Shown here piece after piece: positions 34,721 to 44,519 of a stretch of 64,000 nucleotides of DNA. The notes under the pieces were generated by a model. That model was not told the DNA's origin, did no database searches, and saw only the letters and a program-made list of their open reading frames with translations. The DNA is taken from the NCBI GenBank assembly GCA_963764505.1, contig CAVXSP010000001.1:2976001-3040000 (forward strand). The letters run 5' to 3'. A program made the position numbers and the translations under genes. The stretch comes from CAVXSP01 sp963764505 (lineage in GTDB: Bacteria > Acidobacteriota > Vicinamibacteria > Vicinamibacterales > SCN-69-37). Each line of letters starts with the position of its first letter. Position 1 is the stretch's first letter.

Positions 34721-35340
34721 CCGTGCTTCACGACGATACCTTCGATCACGTTGGCGACGTCCTCACAGGCGTCCGTAATCTGCTCGAGATAGTCGAAGAT
34801 CTCTTTCCACTTGATGATGACGATGGGGTCGCGCTCCGTATCGAAGAGCTGCCGGATCGCCTCCTGGAAGACACGGTCGGCCTCGTTCTCGAGACGGTTG
34901 ATCTCGACCGTGTCCGACTCGACCGGCTGACGGGTGGCCAGCGCCCCCATCGCGGCGTGCAGGCGCTCCGCCGAGCGGCTGACGATGCGTGCGAGCTCCC
35001 GCGCGCCCGGCCGGACCGTCCGAATCTGGTACAGCCGGATCAGGGAGGCGGAGTGGTCGATCATGTCCATCACGTCGTCGAGCGACGTCGACATGGCGTA
35101 CAGGTCCTCGCGATCGAACGGCGTCACGAACGTCCGATGGAGCCGCTTGATGGCATCATGGGTCAGCGCGTCGCAGCGGTGCTCGGCGTCCTTGATCCGG
35201 TCGACGGTCGCGGTATCGGGCGGTTCGGCGGCGAGCAGATCCTCGAGCAGGATCCCCGCCGCCCGGATCTCGTCCGTCATTTCCTTGAAGAGGTCGAAGA
35301 ACTGCTCGTTGCGCGGAAGGAGATTGAACCGGAATGGCAT
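34717..35340 (-). CDS. DUF47/PhoU-like Pit accessory protein
   Basis: This 207-residue all-helical protein has the DUF47 features RNEQFFDLF near the N-terminus, HRCDALTHDAIKRLHRTFVTPFDREDLY and SLDDVMDMIDHSA in the middle, and EIFDYLEQITDACEDVANVIEGIVVKHG at the end. Such proteins resemble PhoU and are thought to regulate the Pit transporter encoded next to them. It begins the two-gene operon with pit. The direct-repeat array between it and the divergent regulator may control it as well. Confidence 0.92.
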   Translation of the reverse strand: MPFRFNLLPRNEQFFDLFKEMTDEIRAAGILLEDLLAAEPPDTATVDRIKDAEHRCDALTHDAIKRLHRTFVTPFDREDLYAMSTSLDDVMDMIDHSASLIRLYQIRTVRPGARELARIVSRSAERLHAAMGALATRQPVESDTVEINRLENEADRVFQEAIRQLFDTERDPIVIIKWKEIFDYLEQITDACEDVANVIEGIVVKHG

Positions 35341-35370
35341 GAGGTGTCGGCGCCGTCTGATGCCTCAATG

Positions 35371-35446
35371 TAACATCGGTGCAACGGCGCCCGTAACGAG
35401 CATTTAACCTCGGCGTCATCACGGGGTAACGCCAGCCGCATACGCT
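35371..35446 (+). promoter_or_regulatory. Putative Pho box array (six 11-bp direct repeats) plus -10
   Basis: Six copies of a TAAC-type core stand in the same orientation at 35371 (TAAC), 35382 (CAAC), 35394 (TAAC), 35405 (TAAC), 35416 (TCAT) and 35427 (TAAC). Four of the five steps are 11 bp and one is 12. The preceding bases give a heptamer like nnGTAAC; the fifth, GCGTCAT, is near the E. coli CTGTCAT. The array ends 10 bp before a possible -10 (TACGCT, 35441-35446), which is the spacing of PhoB-activated promoters. The divergent GTG is at 35453. Confidence 0.65.
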
Positions 35447-35452
35447 CCTGGC

Positions 35453-36151
35453 GTGGCGCCCCCCCGAATCCTGGTCGTCGAGGACGAGACCGATATCGCG
35501 GCGCTCATCAAGCACACGCTGGAGCGCAACGGCGCGGCTCAGGTGGAGGTGGTCGGCAGCGGCGAAGTCGCGCTCAAGGCGGTCGCCACGGCCCCTCCGG
35601 ACCTCATGATTCTGGATCTGAATCTGCCGGTCATCGACGGCGCCGAGGTCTGCCGGCTGGTGCGCGCAAGGCTCGCCACGACCGCGCTGCCGATCATCAT
35701 GCTCACCGCGCGCACGACCGAGACGGACCGGGTGGCCGGCCTGGATCTCGGGGCTGACGACTACGTGACGAAGCCGTTCAGCCTCCGCGAGCTCGGCGCG
35801 CGCGTGCGGGCGGTCCTCCGGCGGCACCAGCCGATCGCTCCGGCCCCGTCGGTGTACCGGGGCAGCCGGCTGCTGGCGGACTTCGAGGCGGTCTCGGTGG
35901 CGGTCGACGGCGAAGCGGTCCGGCTGACGCGCCGCGAGTTCGAGCTCCTGCGATTCCTCGTGGAGAACCGGAATCGCGTGCTCTCGCGCGAGCGTCTGCT
36001 CCAACGGGTCTGGGGCTATCAGGAGTCGATCGAAACCCGATCCGTCGACGTGCACGTCGGCCGCCTGCGCGCCAAACTGGGGCCGGCGGGTCGTCAGATC
36101 GAGACGGTCGTCGGACTCGGCTACCGCTTCGTCGACCAGCCGCGCAGCTAG
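35453..36151 (+). CDS. Orphan OmpR/PhoB-type response regulator
   Basis: This 232-residue protein has a receiver (VVEDETDIAALI, Asp in LMILDLNLPVIDG, Lys in VTKPFSLREL) and a winged helix (SIETRSVDVHVGRLRAKLG, GLGYRFVD). It is clearly a paralogue of the regulator at 31626. No kinase gene follows, so it may share the nearby PhoR-type kinase. A six-copy 11-bp repeat array directly upstream suggests autoregulation or control by the paralogue. The GTG start leaves almost no leader after the -10. Confidence 0.93.
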   Translation: MAPPRILVVEDETDIAALIKHTLERNGAAQVEVVGSGEVALKAVATAPPDLMILDLNLPVIDGAEVCRLVRARLATTALPIIMLTARTTETDRVAGLDLGADDYVTKPFSLRELGARVRAVLRRHQPIAPAPSVYRGSRLLADFEAVSVAVDGEAVRLTRREFELLRFLVENRNRVLSRERLLQRVWGYQESIETRSVDVHVGRLRAKLGPAGRQIETVVGLGYRFVDQPRS

Positions 36152-36204
36152 CGGCGCGGTCCGCGGCAGTCCGCGATCTCGGATCGCCGGTCGCCCCGCG
36201 CGGG

Positions 36205-36411
36205 CTAGTGGTGCGGCTGCCCCGAGCCCTCCGGGCGGTCCGCGGCTCGCTCAAAGCGCTGCATCGCCCGCTCGACCCGGTGCCAATCCGTGTACGTAAT
36301 GGTCCGCACGATGTGGCTATCGCGCTCCTCGCGGACGGCCCACCCGGCTGTCGTGACGGTCACCGTGAAGCGTCTCCCCGGAAGGTCTCGGGTGATCTGG
36401 TTCGTGAACAT
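36205..36411 (-). CDS. Small hypothetical protein, 68 residues
   Basis: The protein begins FTNQITRDLPGRRFTVTVTTAGWAVREE and reads as alternating beta strands ending in a charged helix (RVERAMQRFERAADR) and a His-containing tail. No family is recognised. The ATG has AGGGAG about 10 bp upstream on the minus strand, which supports real translation. The gene is convergent with the orphan regulator. Confidence 0.55.
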   Translation of the reverse strand: MFTNQITRDLPGRRFTVTVTTAGWAVREERDSHIVRTITYTDWHRVERAMQRFERAADRPEGSGQPHH

Positions 36412-36597
36412 CGGTCAGGGCTCCCTGCAAAGGCTGGGGCGGGTTGCGCGCCGGCGTGACTACCGCTCCGTACATACCAAGGATCCGCGTGCCGGCTTGT
36501 AAACTCTAGGTAACATCCGCGGGCTGTCGCGCTCCCGACACGCGGGCGAATGCCCGACGAATCCCGCGCCTCAGCGAGCGCCGGCTGGCGCCACATG

Positions 36598-36603
36598 TAA
36601 AAT
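36598..36603 (+). promoter_or_regulatory. -10 element TAAAAT before glgC
   Basis: TAAAAT, preceded by TG, ends 8 bp before the glgC ATG. The same TGTAAAATGG word stands before pstB (45233-45242). The 200-bp gap before glgC also holds two 11-bp-spaced cores (TAAA at 36500 and TAAC at 36511), a weak reminder of the Pho-type array, and nothing else clear. Confidence 0.5.
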
Positions 36604-36611
36604 GGAGCCCG

Positions 36612-37865
<1,254 letters not shown>

Positions 37866-37877
37866 GCCCGGGCACGT

Positions 37878-38399
37878 TCAGCCCAGCGCCCTCAGCATCT
37901 TTGGCGTCGCGAACCAGGAGACCTGCCCGGCGCCCTGCGCCGGTGGGCCATCGAACTCTATCCGGCACACGCCACCCTTCTTGAACGGCAGCGGCGCTTT
38001 GGCGCCGATGAGCCAGGCCGCGAGCTCGCCCAGGTCGGGCTCGTGGCCGACGAGCGCCAGCCCACGAGCCTTGCGGTACGGCTGGATCGCGTCGACGGCC
38101 TGCGGCGGCCGGACACCGGGCGACAGCGCGCTGATCACGGTGAGCGACGGGGCCGGCTTGAGGCCGTTCGCGAGCAGTTCGGCCGTCTGCTTCGCGCGGA
38201 CCAGCGGACTGGCGAGCACGAGGTCGATCTCGACGCCGAGCGTGCGGAGACCACGCGCGATCTGCCGCATCCGGCCGATTCCCTTCCGCGTGAGCGGCCG
38301 CTTCGCGTCGTCCGGCCAGGCGTCGCCTCTGTCCTCGGCGATCGCGTGGCGCACCAGATAGAGGGTCTGAGCCGTGACGGCATCTCGCGAAGTCGGCAT
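37878..38399 (-). CDS. sixA: Phosphohistidine phosphatase SixA-like
   Basis: This 173-residue histidine-phosphatase-superfamily protein has the phosphate-pocket motif LYLVRHAIAEDR near the N-terminus, LTRKGIGRMRQIA, SPLVRAKQTAELL and the second catalytic His in LVGHEPDLGELAAWL. SixA removes phosphate from histidine on phosphotransfer domains. It lies beside a CHAD gene on the same strand, a pairing seen in many bacteria. It is convergent with glgC, 12 bp apart. Confidence 0.88.
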   Translation of the reverse strand: MPTSRDAVTAQTLYLVRHAIAEDRGDAWPDDAKRPLTRKGIGRMRQIARGLRTLGVEIDLVLASPLVRAKQTAELLANGLKPAPSLTVISALSPGVRPPQAVDAIQPYRKARGLALVGHEPDLGELAAWLIGAKAPLPFKKGGVCRIEFDGPPAQGAGQVSWFATPKMLRALG

Positions 38400-38432
38400 C
38401 TGCGGTCACCTGTCCCTTCTGCGGCCGCGCGC

Positions 38433-39434
38433 TCACGCGGTCGCCGTGCGGGCGCGCCGCGCGGGCGTCGCTGCCTGCGAGCCGGCCTTCAGCATGCGCG
38501 AGCGCGGGGCCCGACCGGCCGCGACGAGCAGCGGCACCCGTGCGGCGGCACGATCGGCCACCCGGTGCCACTGACGGCGGCGTCCGATGAACTGCCCGTG
38601 CAGCATGCGGCACTCGGCCTCGAGGCGTCTCTGCACGACCTCGAAGTCTTCATTGGCGGCCCGGTCCGTCACCGCCTCGGCGGCGACGGTCCGCACGTGT
38701 TCCTGGAGCACTTGCATGTCGTGCAGCCGGCCGAGCAGGTCCTGCAGCCGCTTCAGCATCGCGATCTGCCGCCCGACCGGCACCCCGGTCGATGCTCGGG
38801 CCAGCTCGAGCGTGTAGCGCAGCTTCTTGCCCGCGATCCGGACCCGATGAATCGGCTCCGGCACGTAGAGCGTCCCCGTGCCCGACAGCGCCGCATCGAG
38901 CCGGCGGGCGCGCTGGCGCAGACGGGCCGCGAGCCGGCCGAGCCACGCAGCGGCCGGCTGCGCCGCGCACGCCTCCGCCACGTGTCGCACACGCTCTGCC
39001 AACCGCTTCAAGTCGAGGCGCCCCAGCTTCGCGTCGAGATTCGCGGCGCGCCGTTCGCGTTCCGCTGCGAGATGGTCACGCACGGCGCGGTCGACGTGGG
39101 TCCCGCTCCAGGGTTGGCCCTGACCCTCGCGCACGAATTCGTCGAGCGCGACGTCCATTTCGCGCACCGCGCCGAGCGCGCGCCCCAGCCGTCGCACGTC
39201 CCGCGCCACGGCCTGGTGGCGCGATCCCCGGGTGGCCGGCAGCGCGACGGGCAGCGCCTCGCGCAGCCGGCGCGAGGCGACCCGCGCCTGATGCACGGCG
39301 CGGGCGTCGCCGCGCCGCGCACGCCGCAGTTCGCGCATCACCGCGCGCAGCTGCCGCCGTACGACCCCGGTCAGATCGCCGTGAGCGAGCGTGGTAGCAT
39401 GAGCCGTCACCGGCGGACTCCCGCGACCACCCAC
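38433..39434 (-). CDS. CHAD-domain protein (polyphosphate binding)
   Basis: This 333-residue, strongly basic, helical protein has the CHAD pattern of conserved His and Arg/Lys (AVHQARVASRRLREAL, HRVRIAGKKLRYTLELA). CHAD domains are known to bind polyphosphate through these basic helices. It is divergent from ppx, which degrades polyphosphate, so a role in polyP granules or storage is a fair inference. The ATG at 39434 lies only 8 bp from the ppx ATG. A GTG at 39410 would leave a more usual gap. Confidence 0.9.
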   Translation of the reverse strand: MGGRGSPPVTAHATTLAHGDLTGVVRRQLRAVMRELRRARRGDARAVHQARVASRRLREALPVALPATRGSRHQAVARDVRRLGRALGAVREMDVALDEFVREGQGQPWSGTHVDRAVRDHLAAERERRAANLDAKLGRLDLKRLAERVRHVAEACAAQPAAAWLGRLAARLRQRARRLDAALSGTGTLYVPEPIHRVRIAGKKLRYTLELARASTGVPVGRQIAMLKRLQDLLGRLHDMQVLQEHVRTVAAEAVTDRAANEDFEVVQRRLEAECRMLHGQFIGRRRQWHRVADRAAARVPLLVAAGRAPRSRMLKAGSQAATPARRARTATA

Positions 39435-39442
39435 GGCAGCGC

Positions 39443-41066
39443 ATGCGCATCGCGGCCATCGACATCGGCACCAATTCGATTCACATGATCGTCTGTCGGA
39501 TCCGCCCGGATCTGTCCTTCGAGGTGATCGACCGCGAGAAGGACATGATTCGGCTCGGCGCTGGCGGTCTCGAAGGACGCCGGCTGACGGAGACGAGCAT
39601 CGCGGTCGCGATGCAGACGCTCTCGAAGTTCCGGCGTCTCGCCGAGTCGCACGCCGTGGACGAGATCATCGCCGCGGCGACGAGCGCCGTCCGCGAAGCA
39701 GCCAACGGCGCCGAGTTCATCGCCGCGGTGCTGCGGGACATCGGCATCCGCGTCCGCGTCATTTCCGGCGTGGAAGAAGCACGGCTGATTCACCAGGCGG
39801 CATTGTATGCCACCGGCGCTGGTCCCCGCCCCGCGGTCGTCATCGACATCGGCGGTGGCAGCACGGAGATCACGCTCGGCACGGCCGCGCGCATGCAGGC
39901 CGGGCGCAGCTTCAAGCTGGGCGCGATCCGCCTGACCGAGCGGTTCGCCCGCAGCGATCCCCTGTCCGGGCGCGATGAACGGCGGCTGGTCCGCTACATC
40001 CGCCGTGAAACCGGGCAGTTTCTCAGGCAAATCGTCCGGCGCCGGTTCGAGCGGGTCATCGGCACGTCGGGCACGATCCTCGCGCTGGGGGCCCTGGCCG
40101 CCGGCGCGCATCGGCCGGCCGACATCCGCAACCTCCGCGTGAGCGCGCGCAATCTGCGGCGGCTCCGGAAGACGCTGGTGCGTCAATCGCTGAAAGACCG
40201 GCTTGCCATGCCCGGCCTCGATCCACGGCGCGCCGATCTGGCCGTCGCCGGCGCCGTGCTCGTCGACACGCTCCTCGACGCCCTCGGCGCCGAGGACATC
40301 ACACTCTGCGACTTCGCGCTGCGCGAAGGACTCCTGCTCGACTACATCCAGAAGAACCAGGCGCACATCCGCAAGGTCGATCGCTACCCGGACGTCCGGC
40401 GGCGCAGCGTGATGGAGCTGGGCGAGCGTTGCAACTACCTGCCCGACCACGCGCAGCAGGTCGCGCGGCTCGCACTGGCGCTGTTCGACGGCACCCGCGC
40501 GGATCACGGGCTGGGCGATCGCGAGCGCGAGTGGCTCGAATACGGCGCGCTGCTGCACGACATCGGCGTGCACATCGGCTACGAACGGCATCACAAGCAC
40601 TCGGTACTATCTGATCAAACATGGCGGCCTCCGCGGCTTCGCGCCCGAGGAGATCGAGGTCATCGGCCTCATCGCCCGCTACCACCGCCAAGGGCTGCCC
40701 AAGAAGTCGCACGACGGCTTCGCCGAGCTTCCCCGCGCCGAGCGCGCCGCGGTGCGGATCCTGGCCGCCATCGTCCGACTCGCCGAGGGGCTGGACCGGA
40801 GCCATGGGCAGGTGGTGAAGACGATCGTCATCGACCGAAGGCCCGACGCGCTGGTCGTGCGGCTCAGGGGCGCGGCCGATCCGGAACTCGAGCTCTGGGC
40901 CGCCGGACGGCACGCGACCCCGCTGGCCGAACTGCTCGGCACCGAAATCCGGTTCGAAGCCGTCCCCTCCGCCAAGAGGAGCGCGGCGCCGCCGGGCCGC
41001 GGCGTTCAACGCCACTCGATCGCGGCGCCGACCAGCCCGGGCGCCAGAACCGGCAGGATCGGATAG
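39443..41066 (+). pseudogene. ppx: Exopolyphosphatase Ppx/GppA, disrupted by a single-base frameshift
   Basis: The first 387 codons encode a normal Ppx/GppA phosphatase: AIDIGTNSIHMIVC, ATSAVREAANG, IDIGGGSTEITLG, GTSGTILALG, then an HD-type region starting LLHDIGVHIGY. At 40604 an extra G (TCGGTAC for TCGTAC) shifts the frame. The rest of the HD domain (YYLIKHGG, EVIGLIARYHR, LAAIVRLAEGLDRSHGQVV) is intact in the +1 frame to the TAG at 41066. Without that base the protein would have about 540 residues, normal for the family. It may be an assembly error or a recent mutation. The 3' end overlaps the convergent PAP2 gene. Confidence 0.85.
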
Positions 41067-41917
41067 TTGTTGCGGCCGTGCCAGGTGACGGCCCGACCGA
41101 TGATGACGCCGGTCGCCGCGCCGAACACGACGTCGCTCAGGTAGTGCCGGTTGTCGTGGAGCCGCGAGATCGCGACGTACGAGGCGATCGAGTACGTCGG
41201 AAGCGCGGCGCGCCAGCCCAGGTGCTGCTGCAGCACCGTGGCCCCGGCGAACGTGATTGCCGCGTGCCCGGACGGGAAGCTGAACGTCGTCGAAGAGTTC
41301 GGCGTCCCGTCCGGGTTGAGAGGACGCGGCCGCCGGACGACCACCTTCAGCCCCTCGACGACGCCCTCGCTCAGAATCTGCGCCTCGAGCAGGTCCATTC
41401 CGAGGTGCCGGGCGCGGTCGGCCCCGCGCGCCCGACCGATGGTGTAGGTCAGCAGGCTCGCAGCCACCTGGACTTCGGTGGACCCGATCGTCTTGCCGGG
41501 TATGAAGAAGTGGTCCCAGGCGCGCGACCCTCGGAAATGCCGATTCAGCGTGCGGTCGTACGGATGGACGGCCAACGCCGCGGCGCCGCCCCCCGCGACC
41601 CAGTACACCGTGTTGCGCCGCGGCAGATGCTTCAGGTCGTCGCCCAGATTGTGGAACAGCGTCGAGAGGAAGCTCCTGGCGGCCGTGGCCGTCGCCTCCT
41701 GCGCGGCGACCGTTGACCAGACCTGTGGCCGCACGGGCGCCGCTGGGGGCGCGGCGAGGGTGGCGACCGTGCTGGACGGCAGCGAAAGCCCGTCGGCCGG
41801 GTTCTGCTCGTTCTCCGAGCTGGCCGCCGCCCGGCCGCCGGTCAAGGCGACGGCCATGCAGAAGAGGCAGGCCGCCGCACGCCGGCTACTTGGACGCCGC
41901 CGCCTCGACGCACGCAT
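41006..41917 (-). CDS. Exported PAP2-family phosphatase
   Basis: This 303-residue protein has an N-terminal signal (RRAAACLFCMAVALTGGRAAA) and then the three PAP2 motifs: KVVVRRPRP, FSFPSGHAAITFAGA and SRLHDNRHYLSDVVFG. The family dephosphorylates lipid phosphates such as undecaprenyl pyrophosphate or phosphatidic acid at the outer face of the membrane. It begins inside the end of the upstream phospholipase-D-like gene (32-bp overlap) and closes a run of exported phosphoester genes. Its 3' end overlaps the broken ppx by 61 bp. Confidence 0.9.
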   Translation of the reverse strand: MRASRRRRPSSRRAAACLFCMAVALTGGRAAASSENEQNPADGLSLPSSTVATLAAPPAAPVRPQVWSTVAAQEATATAARSFLSTLFHNLGDDLKHLPRRNTVYWVAGGGAAALAVHPYDRTLNRHFRGSRAWDHFFIPGKTIGSTEVQVAASLLTYTIGRARGADRARHLGMDLLEAQILSEGVVEGLKVVVRRPRPLNPDGTPNSSTTFSFPSGHAAITFAGATVLQQHLGWRAALPTYSIASYVAISRLHDNRHYLSDVVFGAATGVIIGRAVTWHGRNNYPILPVLAPGLVGAAIEWR

Positions 41918-42803
41918 CGTCGTCCTCCTTGCTGTCCTCGTCGACTTCGTCGGCGACTTTGGGCTGGCCGGTCAGGTCCCAGTCCGCTTCGAACACGGAT
42001 CGGAACCGCTTGACCACGCCGGGGTCGCGGACGATCAGTCCAATCTCGCGGCGGCGGTCGAGCTCCAGCGACCGGAGGCTCTGGCTGCCGATGAAGAGCT
42101 GCTGCCCGTCGCGCAGGATCGCACGCACGTGCAGGCGGAGCTTCGGCAGCTTCTCGACGTGGAGGAGCTCGGCGCGGCTCGTCAGCTTTCCGAGGATCCG
42201 GACGTTGACGCCGGACTTGGCCCGCTCCATGAGGAGGCGGATCATCGCGGGATCGGCGATCTTCGGGTCGTAGATCGACAGGTCCTTCCTAGCATCCTTC
42301 AGGAACGCCGTCAGGCGCGCCCGGGAATTCTCCGGGCTGACGACGAAGCCGTCATGCGCCGGGGTGTACGGCTGGCGCGTGGCGTCCGCGTCGAACAGCT
42401 TCAGCGCCTCCTGGACGTACGCCCTGTGACGGTTCACGACGCCGAAGCTCCGGCTCTTGAAGATGTCGAGATGAGTGTAGTTGAAGCCCATCGCGATCAG
42501 GGTCGTCTTGTCCACGATCAGCATCTTGCCGTGATAGCGGATCAAGTCGTCGCCGGTCCGCGAGACGGTCACGCCTGCCTGCAGCAGCGCCTGTTCGAGC
42601 TTGCGCAGGCGCTTCTCGCCTCCCTGGTTGGTGTGTGCGATCAACGCGTGCACGGCGACACCCCGCTCCACGGCGGACTCCAGCGCCTTCTGGAACTCCT
42701 TGAGGTCGGCACGGAAGATCAGGACGTGGAGACTCTCCTGCGCCTTCTTGATGGCCGTCCCGACCGGCGTGAAGCCGTCGTCGGGGGTCACGAGCAGTTT
42801 CAT
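41886..42803 (-). CDS. Phospholipase-D-like protein
   Basis: This 305-residue protein has two PLD half-domains. The first has an intact HKD motif (YHGKMLIVDKTTLIAMGFNY). The second is altered, with His-x-Arg in LHVRAILRDGQQLFIGSQSL. PLD enzymes usually need both His/Lys pairs, so catalysis may be changed or the protein may act as a dimer. No signal peptide is visible, and the acidic C-terminus is poorly ordered. It starts 3 bp after the DUF4956 stop, in the same operon. It may act on phospholipids or nucleic acid. Confidence 0.82.
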   Translation of the reverse strand: MKLLVTPDDGFTPVGTAIKKAQESLHVLIFRADLKEFQKALESAVERGVAVHALIAHTNQGGEKRLRKLEQALLQAGVTVSRTGDDLIRYHGKMLIVDKTTLIAMGFNYTHLDIFKSRSFGVVNRHRAYVQEALKLFDADATRQPYTPAHDGFVVSPENSRARLTAFLKDARKDLSIYDPKIADPAMIRLLMERAKSGVNVRILGKLTSRAELLHVEKLPKLRLHVRAILRDGQQLFIGSQSLRSLELDRRREIGLIVRDPGVVKRFRSVFEADWDLTGQPKVADEVDEDSKEDDDACVEAAASK

Positions 42804-42806
42804 GGC

Positions 42807-43622
42807 CTAGTCGATCTCCTCGGCTTGTTTCTTCTTCTCCTCGTCCCAGTCGACTGCGGTCACGCCTTCGATCTGGAGCAGGTTCTTGGTGATGCGATCG
42901 GTGCCCCGCCTGGTCGGGAGCCGGATCTCGTACGACAGCTCGTCCTCGGACGACGTGCGCAGCTCGAAGCCGGCGTGCTGGCGCCGCAGCACGGCCTCGA
43001 GCGTCGGCTGGCTGCTGCGGGCCTGTTTGGTCGCGATCTTCAGCAGGAAGTACTTGCTGGCCTGCGGCTGGAACGACTCGATCACCCACAGCACACCGAG
43101 GATGAAGACCGTGGCGAACAGCGAGACGAAGTACAGCTCGACGCCCGCCGCAAGTCCGACGGCGAGCGTGGAGAGCATCACGCCGGCGTCCTTCGGATCC
43201 TGAATCTTCGCGCGATAGCGCACGAGCCCTGCCGCCCCGACCACGCCGAACGCGCGCGCCAGGCTCGATCCGACGACGAGCATCACGAGCGCGCCGATGA
43301 CCGCCAGGATGATCTGGGTCTGCACGATGGGTGCGGATCGCTTCGGCGTCCCCCGGCGGCGCGGCCGCAGCGCCAGTGCGGCGCCGAGTGCCGTCGCGAC
43401 CGGCAGCGCGATCGCGGCCTGGAGGACCTTGCTCACGTCGGTCCCCGTTCCGGGCGACTCGCTGCCGTTTGCCGGCTGCGGACCGTCGGGCTGGAGCGCC
43501 GGCGCGCTCTGGAAGGCCGGCACGGTCTGGGCTTCCGCGGACCGGAGCGCGAACTCGGGCACGAACAGGGCCCCGGTCACGAGCGCGGCCGCGACGCTTC
43601 TCGCGAGTGTCGTCCGCATCAT
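42807..43622 (-). CDS. DUF4956-type membrane protein
   Basis: This 271-residue protein has a signal or first helix at the N-terminus, then a Pro/Ser-rich stretch. Four hydrophobic segments follow, containing FGVVGAAGLVRYRAKIQDPKDAGVMLSTLAVGLAAG, which matches the conserved (I/V)RYR...DP(K/R)D core of DUF4956. A soluble C-terminal domain of about 100 residues ends the protein. In other bacteria this domain is often beside polyphosphate-polymerase (VTC) genes. Its ATG overlaps the stop of the metallophosphoesterase gene (ATGA). Confidence 0.75.
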   Translation of the reverse strand: MMRTTLARSVAAALVTGALFVPEFALRSAEAQTVPAFQSAPALQPDGPQPANGSESPGTGTDVSKVLQAAIALPVATALGAALALRPRRRGTPKRSAPIVQTQIILAVIGALVMLVVGSSLARAFGVVGAAGLVRYRAKIQDPKDAGVMLSTLAVGLAAGVELYFVSLFATVFILGVLWVIESFQPQASKYFLLKIATKQARSSQPTLEAVLRRQHAGFELRTSSEDELSYEIRLPTRRGTDRITKNLLQIEGVTAVDWDEEKKKQAEEID

Positions 43623-44509
43623 GGGCGCTGCGGCCGCTCCCCGGCGGCATGGCTCGCCTCGCCCTGTTTCGGAAGCGTCCCGCTGTCGACGGTCTTGCCC
43701 GTCCGACTGATCGTCTGGAAGTAGAGCTCGTTCTCCGTGATCTCGACGAGCATGAAGCTCCGATCGGTGTCGAACCCGACCTGCGTCAGCGCGTCCCGGT
43801 GGATGTCCCCCTTGCGCAGCTTCCCGCCCGCACCCTCGATGAAGTAGTAGATGCCGTGCTGCGGGCGGATTCGCTCGTAGAAGTGCTCGTGACCGGCGAA
43901 CACGGCATTCACGCCGTACTTGATGAACAGCGGCTCGATCACCGTCCGCAGGTCGGTCTCCGACCCGTGCATCCCGTTCGAATAGAGCGGATGGTGGAAG
44001 TAGGCGATCTTCCAGCCGGATCCCGCGCCCTTCAGCGCCTTTTCGAGCCAGTCCACCTGCGGCGGGTCCATGTAGTTGGAGTCGAGGACGAAGAACCGGA
44101 CGTCGTCTTTCTTGAACGTGTAGTATCGCTCGCCGTCCATGCCGAACAGCTTGTAGTAGCGCTGGTTCGGGTCGTCATGGTTGCCGAGCGCGGCGTGGAA
44201 TTCGACCCCGCCCTGAATCAGCGCCTGGTACGGCACCTCGAACTTCTTCTGGAAGTCCTGCGGCCGCTCGGCGCCGTAGATGTTGTCGCCGAGCATGATG
44301 ACGAACCCGAACGGGAAGCGCTGGTGGTACGTCGCCATCTGGCGCGCGACGTCGTACTCCTCCGAGCCGCCGTCCCCGCTGTCTCCGATCACCGCGAACT
44401 TGACCGAGCCCTGGCGGACGGGCAGCGTGAGCGCCTGCGCCGCGGCCGATCCGCACGAGATCGCCAGCGCGAACACGAACAGCAGGGTCAGTCGTCGGAA
44501 TCGATTCAC
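43619..44509 (-). CDS. Exported calcineurin-like metallophosphoesterase
   Basis: This 296-residue protein has a signal peptide (RLTLLFVFALAISCGSAAAQA). The dimetal phosphoesterase motifs follow: VIGDSGDG, MLGDNIYG, ALGNHDD, YFHHPLYS and FAGHEHFYER. The arrangement is close to purple-acid-phosphatase-like enzymes such as 3',5'-cAMP or tartrate-resistant acid phosphatases. It probably frees phosphate from esters outside the cytosol. It overlaps the DUF4956 start and follows a small exported protein by 10 bp. Confidence 0.9.
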   Translation of the reverse strand: MNRFRRLTLLFVFALAISCGSAAAQALTLPVRQGSVKFAVIGDSGDGGSEEYDVARQMATYHQRFPFGFVIMLGDNIYGAERPQDFQKKFEVPYQALIQGGVEFHAALGNHDDPNQRYYKLFGMDGERYYTFKKDDVRFFVLDSNYMDPPQVDWLEKALKGAGSGWKIAYFHHPLYSNGMHGSETDLRTVIEPLFIKYGVNAVFAGHEHFYERIRPQHGIYYFIEGAGGKLRKGDIHRDALTQVGFDTDRSFMLVEITENELYFQTISRTGKTVDSGTLPKQGEASHAAGERPQRP

Positions 44510-44519
44510 CTGAGCGCCC

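Noticed and set aside
36490..36520. Second Pho box before glgC
   Set aside because: Only two 11-bp-spaced cores (TAAA, TAAC) are present and the third position does not fit; too weak to call.
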